Notes: a model not told the origin generated them from the letters alone. A DNA stretch of 64,000 nt from Raphanus sativus (GCF_000801105.2 NC_079514.1:49604515-49668514), one strand, 5' to 3'; positions 35,513-46,768 are shown, counted from the first letter of the stretch. Made by a program: numbers and translations.

Positions 35513-36236
35513 CATTGTCATTTCTTACAATTATAAATACAACAGACTAAAGCCATCGCTAAATAAGTCAGTTAAACAAACCTTCAGTAATAAATATTTT
35601 TTTTTAAATCATTATAGAAAAAACAAGAAAGATGAATAATCAGACCCCAAAACAACATGGTAATACACGTGCAGGAGCAGCATCAAAAACAATATGGTAA
35701 CGCACATATGCAGGAGCATCAGCGAAAACAACAACAAGAACTTCCTCGTCCTTCTCCATTCGATGAGTTGTCTGCCATATTTTATCCTCCAAAGCAAGAA
35801 AACTCAAGACTTGGTGGTGATCCACGGGATCAATCTCTTAAATCCAATGTGTTAATCAGGGTCGAGTAATACCGGTTTATTAGAAGAGATTGTGAAGGAA
35901 GGAATAAAGTGAAGAAAAACATTTGATTATCTATGTAATTTGGGTGGAATTTTTCGTTTTTACCTTTTCGTTAGAAAAAATAAATGAGATGACATTTGTA
36001 ATATCATGAGATTTTGATTATCTTTCATAACAATGTCATTTTAACCTTTTCATTATTGGACATTAAGATAATATCATGAGCTTTTGAATATCCATTGTAA
36101 CAATTCCATCTTGAAACAATATTTAATCAAGTTTTGGTTGATTAATTAACCTTGTTGAGAATCATATATTTTGTCATGGAGGTTGGGATTCTATTACGAG
36201 GGTTCAACAGCCACGTCGAGATCCTCGATTGCTAAG
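35513..36236 (+). repeat. Q-rich gene-fragment repeat, copy 1
   Basis: First of three related copies. It contains a 70-codon frame (35657-35869) with a glutamine-rich part, then RPSPFDELSAIFYPPKQE and a SNVLIRVE end. It is followed by shared noncoding sequence (ACCGGTTTATTAGAAGAGAT, later CCACGTCGAGATCCTCGATT). I do not recognise the protein. A Q-rich C-terminal exon of a duplicated gene is likely. Confidence 0.6.
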
Positions 36237-36285
36237 TAGTTAATCAACAACAAAGACAACGAGTTCACTACATTATTTAATACAC

Positions 36286-37541
36286 TAGAGTTCATCACCC
36301 CACACAAGCGCGGGGTTCATTTAGTTATAGTTTCTCAATTAGATATTTGATTAATAATTGTAGCTTTGTAGAGTTGTAGGTTTGTTTTATGTTATTGTTT
36401 TGTTATTTTTCTGAGTTTGAAATCTGCACACACTCTTTAGTTTTGAGCTATGTTTCTATGCAAATATACAATTCAGATTATTATTCTCTTGTTTTTTTTT
36501 TGGCAAGGCAAACCAACATCACTTTTTTAAGACATTAAAAAAACATACCCACCATTGGTTCATAATGGTAAAATAAAAGCACGTGGAGGTCGAACATAGT
36601 CATGAATATAGAAAAAAAAAAGAGACTCCGAGACATCACCCACACTGATCAGACACACAGAAAAAGGAAACAACATAAAGCAATAAACTGGTTAATTTGC
36701 TTCAACGACATCTCTCACACATCATTCAAAAGCCTATTGGTTCTCCCTACACACCTCCTCTTCCTCCTCAGGTGTAAAGTCGTTATTGATGTTGAAGGTC
36801 CTGTACGAATCTCTTCTCCTTTGATCATATCAGCCACTGTCTGGCATGTAAGGTCAAACAGATTTTAGATGTTCAAATAATTAGCAACTAGGATGAGTTT
36901 GAAGAGGATAGCCCGATGGCCTCGCTCTTGGAAGCAGCAGCCTCGACGTGCTTTTTGCAGTACTGAACACCTTACCAAAGATCTTGCTCGTGACGTTAGG
37001 AAGCAGGACTCCTTTGTCCCCATAAACTCTCCAAAAGCGGATGAGTCGAAAGTGGAGTAGGCGAGGGCGGCATTTGCGGCTGGAGCACCTGATGAAGTCA
37101 TTGTCGCAACGGCGGTTGCAGTGTTAAACAAAGGAAAAGTTGAGGGAAAAAAATAGAAAGAGGCAAATGAGAACTCACCATCGACGACCTCTATATATGG
37201 GAGGGTGGAGAAGGCGTTACAGGAAGAGGAGTCGTTTCTCCGGCAGAGAACGTTTGTAGAGTTAAAGATATCAATTAAGAAAAATGATCCGCCGGAATTG
37301 GAAGCTTCCTAAGAAATCGAAGAATCTTGCAGAGAGAAGAAGGTAATCCTAGTGTTTGCCGAGCCAATAATTACAAAGCCGACCAAAGAATAAAAAAATC
37401 CAATATACTAAGCCCAACTAAAAACAGAAGAGAGAGTTAAAGAGAAAAGCCCACTTGTATGAGAAAAAAAAAAGTTCCTACAAATTTGCATACGTGGACA
37501 GCTTCAGAAGTAGATGAATTATCTCATTATAATATAGAAGA
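36286..37541 (-). mobile_element. Non-autonomous Helitron, 1.26 kb
   Basis: On the minus strand it begins TCTTCTATATTATAATGAGA after A (37541) and ends with hairpin CCCCGCGCTTGTGTGGGG, then TGATGAACTCTAG and T (36286). Both ends have the Helitron form. The interior includes GC-richer gene-like pieces at about 36640-37300 (minus), with no complete frame. It sits between copies 1 and 2 of the Q-rich repeat, so it arrived after or during that amplification. Confidence 0.77.
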
Positions 37542-37542
37542 T

Positions 37543-37935
37543 TGTCATTTTTTACATTAATAAATAAAACAGACTAAACCCTATCATTAACCAAATTGTT
37601 TAACAAACCAGTAGTAATTAATAAAGTTTAAGTAATCATTATAGCAAAAAACAAAAATAATGAATAATTAGCTAAAATAAATAACATGGTAAGGCGCATG
37701 CGCAGGAGCAGCAGCAAAAACAACAAGATCTTCTTCGTCCTTCTCCATTCAGTGAGTTATCTGAAATTTTTCATCTTCCAAAGCAAGAAACATCAAGACT
37801 TGGTGGTGGTTCCACACGAGGTCACTTTCTCAAGTCCAATGTGTTCTCAGAAGGGTCGAAGGGTCGAATAGTATCAAGGTTGGAATTCCATTATGAGAGT
37901 TAAAAAGCTACGTCGAGATCCTCGATTATTATAAA
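37543..37935 (+). repeat. Q-rich gene-fragment repeat, copy 2
   Basis: Starts directly at the Helitron boundary with GTCATTTTTTACATTAATAA, matching copy 1 at 35517. It has the same AGGAGCAGCAGCAAAAACAA and TCGTCCTTCTCCATTCA segments but is out of frame near the start, and it ends with CTACGTCGAGATCCTCGATT. Confidence 0.6.
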
Positions 37936-38094
37936 CTTATTCTTGTTTTTTCACTTTTTGAGACATTTTTTCTTGAAATTAAAAGAGAGTTTTACAGTAG
38001 TCTAAAAATAAACTAGGCCAACTGACCAATAAGAAAATATCTTACGGAACAAAGTCAGCGTTAAATTTTGTTTTTGTACAACTAAATTTTCTCC

Positions 38095-38765
38095 AAAAAC
38101 AAAACCCTTTAAAAAGAAGTAGTAATGAACTAAAACAGAACTAATACAATTTACTTAAAATGAAAGAATACCTTGCTAAAATGCAAAACCTCAAAAAAAA
38201 ACATGGTGAAGCACATGTGCAGGAGAAGCAGCAAAACCAACATGGTATGGCACAGGTGCACCAGCAAAAACAACAACAATATCTTTGTCGTCCTTCTCCA
38301 TTCAACAATTTGTCTCTAATTTTTCATCCTCCAAACTCTCCCAAGTCTAATATGCTCTCAGAAGGGTCGAGAGCAATACCGGTTTATTAGAAGAGATCTT
38401 AAAGGAAAGAATGAGAGTGTAGAAAAACATTTGATTATCTATGTAATTTTGGTGTAATTGTTGTTTTTACCTTTTCATTATAAACAAATAAATGAGATGA
38501 TATTTTTAGTATCACAAGAATTTGATTATCTATCATAACAAATTTATTTTTATATTTTCATTATAAGAAAATAAGATGAAATTTGTAATATCATAAGCTT
38601 TTGATTATTTATCGTAACAATTCAATCTTGAAAAAAATATTAAATCTAGTTTCGATTGATTAGTTAACCTAGTTGAGAATCTTGTATATTTTGTCGTCGA
38701 GGTTGGAATTCCGCTATGAGGGTTAAAATGCCACGTTGAGACCCTTGATTATTATAAAGTGTTTC
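38095..38765 (+). repeat. Q-rich gene-fragment repeat, copy 3
   Basis: The longest open version: 76 codons at 38160-38390, starting MKEYLAKMQNLKKKHGEAHV, then Q-rich, then CRPSPFNNLSLIFHPP, ending SRAIPVY. It shares the downstream ACCGGTTTATTAGAAGAGAT and GGTTGGAATTCCGCTATGAG segments with the other copies. A real small gene is not excluded. Confidence 0.55.
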
Positions 38766-38979
38766 CTTGTTATACACTAATTAAATTTCAAAAACATGCC
38801 AAACACTGTTATACTTAATACGACCAAATAATAGTTTTTCAGTGACACCTGTTTCATTTTCTTAGTCAATATTTATGTAGAGCAATTAAATTTAAATACA
38901 CAACTATAACATATTTAAATATTAGTTTTTTATTTTTAAAAACCTTAAATTAGTATCCCCACGGATGGGGTTGCTCTAA

Positions 38980-39184
38980 GAGCATCATTAACCCTAAATT
39001 GCTTAAGTTGGGGTGTTTAAAAAAAAACTCAAGGTGATGCTTGTTCTTCTTCTTCTACAATGCAAACAACATCAATTTTAGTGTTTAATTAAGCACTTGT
39101 GATTCTTCTTCCTCTTCTCTTTCTTCTTTTTTATAAATAAAAAATGGTTAAGCACCCTCTAAACATCTTGGGTTAATGATGCTC
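38980..39184. mobile_element. Tourist-like MITE, 205 bp
   Basis: Inverted ends GAGCATCATTAACCC and GGGTTAATGATGCTC, with TAA on both sides (38977-38979 and 39185-39187). It is noncoding, with CTTCTTCTTC-rich parts. Related ends occur at 50878-51134. Confidence 0.82.
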
Positions 39185-39628
39185 TAAAGCGTTTGAAATG
39201 ATACACGTGTCAAAAGCATTTAACCAACAGATTACTGTTAGAGATAAGAGTTAGGTTTCATCACTTAAGTGAGTGAGACTGCTCTTTCTCAGGTGTGGTA
39301 AATAGTTTCAGGTTCCAAGTTGTACATGGTTTGCTCTCTCTCTCTCTCTCTGATTGAAAAATATTTTTTTAGCTTTAATTTAGATAAGAATGAAACTGTT
39401 AAGGAAAATTTCCTTTCGTTCTTTATACAACCGTCTCAAGAATATTATTTGGAAAAGAAAACACTATTCAGATGATAATGTAATAAAAACTAACATAAAC
39501 TCAATTTTAACAGGTTTATAAACTCAATTGTAACAGGTTCATAAACTCAATTGGAACAGGTTCATAAACTCAATTTTAAATCAATTTTAACAAAGAAAAT
39601 CATATCCATTCACACGTATTTGGCATCC
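39185..39628. other. NAC gene upstream region
   Basis: Holds a (CT)n run at about 39332-39351 and four near-copies of ATAAACTCAATT-TAACAGGTT at about 39495-39575. No gene seen. Confidence 0.5.
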
Positions 39629-39636
39629 TATAAATA
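39629..39636 (+). promoter_or_regulatory. Putative TATA box of the NAC gene
   Basis: TATAAATA lies 155 bp upstream of the NAC ATG. The position fits a core promoter. Confidence 0.5.
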
Positions 39637-39790
39637 ACAAAGTCACTAACCATTGAGATTAATCAAAGCTTTCATTGATAAAAGTGAAAACAGTATAAGT
39701 TGCTAGTCTAAACCACTCTCCGTGAAGATGACTCCTCAGAGAAACAAGCGCAGAGAAACGCAATAACCCTGTCCACAACACGACCCCAAC

Positions 39791-41990
39791 ATGCAGCCCT
39801 CTTCTTCTTCTTCGGCCTCTTCGTCTTTAGCGTATCCACCGGGTTATAGGTTTGTACCTACCGATGCAGAACTCATATATTATTACTTGAAACCCTTCTC
39901 ACAAGACAACAACAAATCATGCCCCAATTTTCCCATTCATCACGCCAACATCTACAAGTCGAATCCACAACAACTTACAGGTATGTCTCAGTCAGTGCTG
40001 GTACACTTCTTTTAGACGCCCTATATAAAATATATTCTTCTATATAATTCTACATAATATCAATACTAACCGGAGTAATAGCAAACCCTTCAGTGCTTGG
40101 TTTGACTCTTGGTAAGAACTTAATTGCTATTGTCAAGCTAGAAGAACATAAAAGGTCCACAATATTATTGAGAATATAGTTAATCAATATATTCTTTGAT
40201 AAAAAGTGCATAAATTGTCATAATAACTCTTCAAATATAACTTTATAAACTGTTTGTTAAGATATAAATAAAATTTTATATGAAAAGTTTAATTAAAAAA
40301 ACTGTATATTTGATGTTCTAATCACTAGTTGAACTATCTCTTTATTTACAAAATATAGTTGCTTTAATTTGTTTCATTAATGTGTGAATCAATCTTTCTT
40401 TTGATTTGAAACAGAGGAATACAAGAAGGGTAATCTTACGGAATGGTTCTTTATATCCGAGAGGACAAAGATTAAAAGAAACGGCACGAAACAAAAACGT
40501 GGTGATCATAATGGAGGATACTGGCATGCAAAAGCAGCTACCAAGAAGATTAAAGCTAAAAAACAAGGCATAGTTGGCTACAAAACAACACTGAATTACT
40601 ACGTCGGGAAACAACCAAACGGAGTAAGGACGAACTGGTTAATGAAAGAATACTGGCTTGAGTCTTCTGACCATAACAATACGGTATGTATGGTTTCTTG
40701 TCTCTCAAGTTATTCAGATTGTGATAGTTTTATATTTTCTTAACCTTGTTTTTTTTTTTTTTGGTATGTGTATGAAGGTGGATTATGCTATATGTAAGAT
40801 TTATCTGAAACCAACGGCAAAAAAGGACATGGAAGAAGAAGACGTTGAGGATTTAGAAGAGGAGTTTGTCCAGCCAAGTAATGTTGAGAATCAGCAACCG
40901 CAACCGCAGTTTAGGCAACCCGAACTGGATTCACATCAACCGCAACGTCATGATATTGCATATCAAGAACCGCTCCAACCACAGCCTCTTAATACTATCT
41001 ACCATCATCAATCTCATAATACTGAGTCAGAGTTTGAAGAACTGCACCAACCACAGCCTCTTAATACTATCCATCATCATCAACCGCAACGTCATGGTAG
41101 TGCCTATCAAGAACTGCCCCAACCACATCCTCTTGATACTATCCATCACCATCAACCGCAACGTCATGGTATTGCGTATCAAGAACCTCACCAACCACAG
41201 CCTCTTGTTACTACAGATCATCATCAATCACAACGTCATGGTATCGCGTATCAAGAACCGCACCAACCACAGCCTCTTGTTACTACAGATCATCATCAAC
41301 CGCAACTTCATAATATTGCCTATCAAGAGCCGAACCAGTCACAGTCACTTGATATTATCGTTCAACATCAATCGCACCAGGTGCAGTATTGGCAAGCAAC
41401 ACTTGGGTCAGATCAAAAACAGCCTCATGATAGAGTACAGGATCAGCTCCAACAGTTTTTGCCAGCCCCTTTGGATTCACATGCACCGCATCGTCACGAT
41501 ATTCAGTACCGACAACCGCAGCCTCTTGATGCTATTGAGTATCAATACCTGTATCAATCAGGTCCATTAACAACGTATGGAAATATGATTGAGTCTTCTA
41601 CTCTAGACAAGTCAAATGGTGATATCAAGAAGGTATGTATGTTTAAATAGGGTTTGCAAAGTTATCAAGATTGTGGAGTCCTAGACTAATTAAAACTCTT
41701 GTGTTTATAATGTGTAATAGGTGGATCATGATGCTCTCAAGAGTCATTTGACGCCAAGGGGAATAAAGAGAGAAGCAGAGGAAGAAGAGGATGAGAAGCG
41801 GAAGAGGAAGAAGAAAGAAGGAGGCGTTGAAGCATCAAAAGAGGAGCTTGAGCAGCCGATCAACTCTCATCAGAACTCAGACGAAGATGATTCTTTTTAT
41901 ACTGGCTTCGTTGATACACACCTACTAGATATAGACATAGAGTCGTCCATCGATCGCTGTCGTTTGAAGAAATCTTCAGACAAGGACTGA
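39791..41990 (+). CDS. NAC-domain transcription factor with a 24-residue tandem repeat, 4 exons
   Basis: Exons 39791-39980, 40415-40683, 40778-41632 and 41721-41990 splice in frame (GT-AG) to 527 residues. The NAC DNA-binding domain covers about residues 14-165: YPPGYRFVPTDAELIYYYLK, TEWFFISERTKIKRNGTK, GGYWHAKAATKKIKAKKQG and WLMKEYWLESS, then VDYAICKIYLK. It is divergent, as in the lineage-expanded Brassicaceae NACs near ANAC064/065 (At3g56530, At3g56560), which its neighbours also suggest. Exon 3 encodes six copies of a His/Gln/Pro-rich 24-residue unit (HHHQPQRHGIAYQEPHQPQP type). Exon 4 has a basic cluster EKRKRKKKEGG, a possible nuclear signal, and an acidic end. Activity is not shown; a repressor or activator role is open. 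Confidence 0.88.
40979..41410 (+). repeat. Exact 72-bp in-frame repeat inside the NAC gene, about six units
   Basis: The start of the unit (CCACAGCCTCTT and variants) falls at 40979, 41051, 41123, 41195, 41267 and 41339, every 72 bp. Each unit encodes 24 residues, so length changes keep the frame. The units differ by substitutions only. Confidence 0.85.
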
Positions 41991-42832
41991 AGAACATTAC
42001 ACACTCATCTCATCTGTCTATGGAGATCTGCTCAGTTCTTTCTATTTTTGTTAACTCTTTATCAAGCTAACAATGGTTTTATTTATGGGTTTTGTTATCA
42101 GTTGATCTGTGTTTCCTTCGTCACACTGTTCTCCAGAACCAAGAGATATGATATGTACTCTTCCCATCTTCATTGCTTTTCTAAACTTGATTTTACACTA
42201 ACTACACTAGTGACACGTGAGAAAAACTTTAGCTTTGACTGTCATTAATTCAGCAGCAAAACATATAGTGAAAACTTTAGTCACACAATAAATGTACCGG
42301 TTAACCAAATACCGAAAACTAAATGTACCGGTTCACTCCTTCTTACCGAGTATCGGTAACCGGGTTCATAATGCTCAAGAATCCTTTTAACAACCGTCGC
42401 CGAATAGTGAAAACCGGAATCATATCCATTACGGTTTACAAGAACCGGATCTATTTGAAAAGAAAGGACTGAAACTTCTTTACAAAACGAGCAAAGTTTG
42501 GTATCACTCGCCCACGTCACTAGCTCCTCCTTCTTTTTACAGTAAGCTTTCCTGATTCCCTTCTGAAAATGCAGACAAAGGAGACACTTTGGGGTTAAGA
42601 CTGGTCTTGTTTCTTCGCACTTCCTTCTACCTCGAGTCTCTTTGAAATGTCTGATTTGGTTTTAAATCAAACGACTAGAGAGTCAAGCAATTTAAATCTG
42701 ATTCTTTCGTTGTCTAGCGTTTAGACCCTTTACTTTCAGTGTAGCTGATTAGATAAATTTCAGATTTTTCTTCACTTTTATGTTTTAAAGTTTGCTTTTT
42801 TCAGTATTTGGTTTCTGGAGCTGCTGAAGAAG
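41991..42832. other. Spacer between the NAC and coiled-coil genes
   Basis: The NAC 3' UTR, then a stretch with repeated CCGGTT/AACCGG words (about 42294-42450). A 79-codon minus frame at 42281-42520 has no recognised domain. The part after 42540 is probably the leader of the next gene. Confidence 0.4.
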
Positions 42833-43291
42833 ATGCAGAGTGAGGACTTTTATCTATCTGAAGTAGAGAAGTCGCGTGCCATGGCAGAGATGAATGAACG
42901 AATGAATAAGGTGCTTTACTCTTTAGTCTTTTCTAGTATTTTTAATTCAAAAATGCTCTTTTTATTTCCATCTTGGTGAATGTCTGCTTGTCTGAACGAA
43001 CGTTGTGTAGCTTTGTGGTCTCTTCTTAAATTCACTGGTCTAATTTGATTGATATTTGGTTTTATATTGTTCTGTTTTTTTTTTTGCGGTGTGTAGAAGC
43101 GAAAGATTGAGGAAGTTCTGTACCCTGCTGAGATTGTTGAACAGCTGAAGAACAAAGATGTTCAGATCAAAGCGTTGGAAAATGAAAATGCTAGGATGTT
43201 GGCTGAATTGGCCGAAGGCCGAAGGTTAATGGCTGAAAGGCAAAGGTTGTTGGCTGAGATGGAACAAAAGTACGGCAATGACTTTCTCTAA
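42833..43291 (+). CDS. Small coiled-coil protein, 2 exons, function unknown
   Basis: Exon 1 42833-42910 (MQSEDFYLSEVEKSRAMAEM...) joins exon 2 43097-43291 in frame across a GT-AG intron, giving 90 residues. The second exon is rich in E, K, L and A with heptad spacing (EIVEQLKNKDVQIKALENEN, then repeats of RRLMAER/QRLLAEM), so a coiled coil is likely from about residue 35 to 85. I do not recognise the family. Codon use and splicing look real. A related piece follows at 43764-44062, but its frame does not join this exon through any donor I can see. Confidence 0.6.
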
Positions 43292-43591
43292 ATTTAGCAT
43301 TTTAATGAAAACTCTAATGTATTGGCTACTTTATTTATGAATTTAGTTGTATTTTATAAATATTTTAAATTTAGCTTCTCAAATTTGTCAAAAAAAATTA
43401 AAATTTCGGCGAAATAACGATGGAGAATTTCTTGACGAAAATCATTTGTTGGTAAATTCCTGACAGTAATTATCGACATTATGTGGATCACTATTATTGG
43501 GAATTTTTACGACGAGTCTGACCCGACGAACATAATTCTGATCAGACGATCATATGTTTGTCGAAATTTAATCTCATGATGATTTTGGCGG

Positions 43592-43593
<2 letters not shown>

Positions 43594-43630
<37 letters not shown>
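43594..43630 (+). repeat. 37-bp poly(A) tract flanked by a direct repeat
   Basis: A pure run of 37 A, with TGATTTTGGCGGCTA on both sides (about 43580-43594 and 43631-43645). Just right of it, CTATATGAAGCTAAAATGTTAT also occurs twice (about 43654 and 43726). Confidence 0.85.
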
Positions 43631-43632
<2 letters not shown>

Positions 43633-43763
43633 ATTTTGGCGGCTATCTATATGAAGCTAAAATGTTATATCAGTACTTTAAAAAAGGTGTCAACTCTTTT
43701 CTTAATATTGTAAACGCAAAACTAACTATATGAAGCTAAAATGTTATCAGTACTTAAAAGAGT

Positions 43764-44062
43764 TTGCTTACGTACACGTCCTGTTTGGTTTTGTATTGTT
43801 CTCTGTTTTTGTGGTGGGTAGAAGCGGAAAATTCAGGTAGCACTGCTGAAGCAGCACCAGTTTTCCCGCCTAGGGTGATTCGTAAGTTTAGACAGAAGAA
43901 ATCAATTATAAACGAGACATCTCAGAGCAAACCTGGACTCTCCACTGATGTCCTTGCATCGGTTAGTACTTTCATTCATCTTATTTCTTGAAATTACAAC
44001 ATGTCTTTATTTTGAATGGTTTGTATATCTGTTATCCTCATTCAGGTATTCGGCGGTTCTTA
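43764..44062 (+). pseudogene. Partly duplicated exon region next to the coiled-coil gene
   Basis: The intron end and exon start GTAGAAGCGGAAAATTCAGG at about 43819 resemble GTAGAAGCGAAAGATTGAGG at 43094, so this looks like a duplicated second exon start. In another frame it reads AENSGSTAEAAPVFPPRVIR, then KFRQKKSIINETSQSKPGLS up to a likely donor at 43961, and a short last exon (VFGGS, stop) near 44047-44062. It may be the 3' end of a longer transcript of the upstream gene or a decayed copy. I cannot settle which. Confidence 0.4.
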
Positions 44063-44432
44063 AAGATTAAGAGGAGACATGTGAAGATACTGGGATTTGA
44101 TCTTAGCTAGATGATAAATGTATGAATAGGAAATGTACTATTAGTTTCTACATGTAAACAAATCTTGATAGTTTTTTTTTTTGGTGCAAATGTTAAAAAA
44201 TCTTGATAGTTTTGTTTCTTTCTCTTTAGCAATCTTGTTCTACTTATCTTATTTATTGATCAAACCAAATCAACCAAGCAAAAAGAAAAAGCAGCAGCAT
44301 TTAACATACACATAGATGCCCAAACACATGAGTTACAATGTGTATCACATGTATAAAAAAATACCACGCCATTTTGGTTTTTGTGAATAACAAAAAAACT
44401 GGAACAATCATGATGTGAACAACACAAAAAGA

Positions 44433-44768
44433 CTAGTAGTCACTGAGACGACTAGAAGGAAGCAAGGGCTTTGGTAGATGAAGTTGCGTAGCAGCTGTTG
44501 CACCTTGGCTTGTGGCAGATGTACGGTGAAGCCTGCAACGGAAGGATCCTTCGTGCTTTGTTGGAGCACAGATGCATGTCTTCCCCAATGTGTTGCTGTT
44601 ACCGAGCAGACCAAGCGAGTCCGTGGACCAAGACTTCCTCATTGACAATCCTGCCTTGCTTTTGTTGTCGTCTTCTTCATTCAGCACACGGCTAAACGGA
44701 TTCTTGGTCTTCAATGACTCTCTGCTGCTGCTGCCCGTCAAACTCTTCATCGGTTTCGCCTCCTCCAT
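44433..44768 (-). CDS. Small serine-rich family protein with CxCxPTxHxGSFRCxLH motif
   Basis: Single-exon gene of 111 residues starting MEEAKPMKSLTGSSSRESLK. The central CICAPTKHEGSFRCRLHR (about residues 66-83) is the signature of a plant family annotated as serine-rich or serine-rich-related proteins, whose function is not known. The C terminus ends LPSSRLSDY. In Arabidopsis a member (At3g56500) neighbours HINT1 (At3g56490), and the same pair occurs here in the same order and strand. There are no membrane segments. The gene looks intact. Confidence 0.83.
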   Translation of the reverse strand: MEEAKPMKSLTGSSSRESLKTKNPFSRVLNEEDDNKSKAGLSMRKSWSTDSLGLLGNSNTLGKTCICAPTKHEGSFRCRLHRTSATSQGATAATQLHLPKPLLPSSRLSDY

Positions 44769-45595
44769 GATTCAGATCTTTAACCTGAAAAAGGTATCAA
44801 AGATGAGAGATGATTTTTTTTAGATGACTTGATCAGATGGAAAGAAACATTTCTTTACCATATAAAAAGAGCAAAGACGTGACTACCAAGTTCTTATATA
44901 ATAATTATTATGTGTAGATGTTCATGAACACGTAGTGGAATGTTTACAAGGTCAATTCATGCGTGTTTGGTATTCCTCAAAGATGGCTCTCTGGTTTTTC
45001 ATATATTGACAATTTACAAAACCATAATAACACAACCACAGACGAAATTTTCTAAGATAAAAAGTATATGTAGCATAGAAGAATATTTGAAAAAAAAAAA
45101 GAATATTTGAAGAAAGACAAGTATTTATATAAAAGAATTGGAAGATTTATTTTATTAAAAACACTCAACTTTTTTTACCAAATATCGAAAGAGAACTTTT
45201 AGACTTGGTTCACAACTCTCACCAAATTTAGGTATTTATATTTATAGAACAAAGACTTACGAATATTACAAGGCATATTCTTTAGTTGTTTTTCTAAAAA
45301 TAATTATTATACCAAGTTTCTTACACAGAATTATTATACCAAAAATTCTCTAATATTGACTCATTTATTCAAAGCTTTTTTACCACTGAAATGTTTTAAC
45401 AAAGTCAACAATAAAAAAGGGGCTCCACAAAAGAGAACAGTCAAATATTCTCTTCATACCATAGACCATGGTTCATCACAATCATAAAGTTATGTCCTAA
45501 GCTTTTTATTCATAAAGACAGAAGAAGACAATAGCAAACTCAGGGTAGTGTTCCTTTTATAACCAGGACATCAATCACTAGTAGATGAGATCTCT
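44769..45595. other. Spacer between the serine-rich gene and HINT1
   Basis: Promoter of the minus-strand serine-rich gene and the HINT1 3' region. It is AT-rich and I see no other gene. Confidence 0.5.
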
Positions 45596-46768
45596 TTAGC
45601 CAGGAGGCCAGTTCATTTGGCGACCTCCAATGAGATGAACATGAATGTGATACACCGATTGACCTGCAACCCCAGAAGAAGGTGATTAGCATCAATATTG
45701 ATGTCCCTTGGTTTTATCTGAATATATTGCTAATGTAAGTAGCTATATATATATATTAAATAATACATACAGCCTTGAGGACCATCATTGATCACAATTC
45801 TGAAACCTTCAGCTAGTCCTTCTTGTTTGGCTACAAGCTTGGCAGTATAGAGAAGGCGGCCCAAGATGTCGATGTGCCTCTCCTCAGCCTGCAAGTAGCA
45901 TTGCAATACGTTATTAGCTTGTGTTTATTAATGAGATCAAAGTTCATCAATTCTCATGCTTTTAGCTTTAAATCTGTCTGGATTGGTTTGAGTGGTTCAA
46001 CTTTGGAGAGGTGCAAGTGAATCAGGTACCTTAGAGAGGCCAGTTAAGCCATCCCTCACTTTTGGAATGAGGAGGATGTGAACAGGACCCTGTGGAGTGA
46101 TGTCCCTAAAAGCCAAGACCTGCATTATCATGCAAAATGGTTTTAGGAAAACAAGCCAGGATCAGTGCTAATGAAGTATGTACAGCTACTGAATCTGTTC
46201 AGATATTAATTGAATCCATGGCAAACAAAGTATATACAGAAAAAGAGTATATTAAAAGGAACCTTGTCATCCTCATAAACAACGGTGGATGGAATTTCTT
46301 TACTGATGATCTTGTCAAATCTGCATGTTCCAACAACATTAACAAACAAAAATAAATGTTTACATCAAATCAGCACAACAAAAGACAGTTCAAATCAAGT
46401 CTTCCAAGAAAGATGATGAAAAGCAGAGAGAATCTCTCTATCTCCGTGACTTGTGCAAAACAGTTTTACTCTCTCAACAATGCACAAAACGACAACTACT
46501 CTACTCCATCATTTACATCAGCTAATAGAAAGTGTCCGGTCGGAAATAACTAACTTTCACAAACTACAATACACTCAAAGATTCAATTTTTTTTCTCTAT
46601 CGTTATTAGATTGCATCCCAAACAATCTCAGTTTCAATCTACGATCCACGACTAAGTCTAAGATACGCGTAATCAAAACAAATCGACCAGAGGAAGAAGA
46701 AGGGTTTACATGGTGGGACAATCATCGGAAGGAGTGGCGGCTAAAGCAGCCTCTTTCTCTGAAGTCAT
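45596..46768 (-). CDS. HINT1: Histidine triad nucleotide-binding protein HINT1, 5 exons
   Basis: Exons from the start: 46768-46710, 46320-46263, 46119-46030, 45888-45771 and 45663-45596. All junctions are GT-AG (GT/AG on the minus strand) and the frame joins without a break to 130 residues, beginning MTSEKEAALAATPSDD. The HIT domain covers almost the whole protein: FDKIISKEIPSTVVYEDDK, LAFRDITPQGPVHILLIPK, INDGPQGCQSVYHIHVHLIG, ending GGRQMNWPPG. HIHVHL is the histidine triad, with the catalytic His in the middle. Family members hydrolyse nucleoside phosphoramidates, and plant HINT1 (At3g56490) is reported as an adenylylsulfatase. The gene appears intact. Confidence 0.95.

Noticed and set aside
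40866..41570. Long alternate-frame ORF (and its minus partner at 41027-41227) in NAC exon 3
   Set aside because: The 72-bp repeat keeps alternate frames open; the NAC frame is supported by the domain and splicing.
42281..42520. A minus-strand 79-codon gene
   Set aside because: No domain, no splice partners, and repeated CCGGTT words explain the open frame.
42833..44062. One continuous gene joining the coiled-coil exons to the piece at 43764-44062
   Set aside because: The only donor near the end of exon 2 leaves a phase that runs into a stop at the 43819 acceptor; kept as separate entries.
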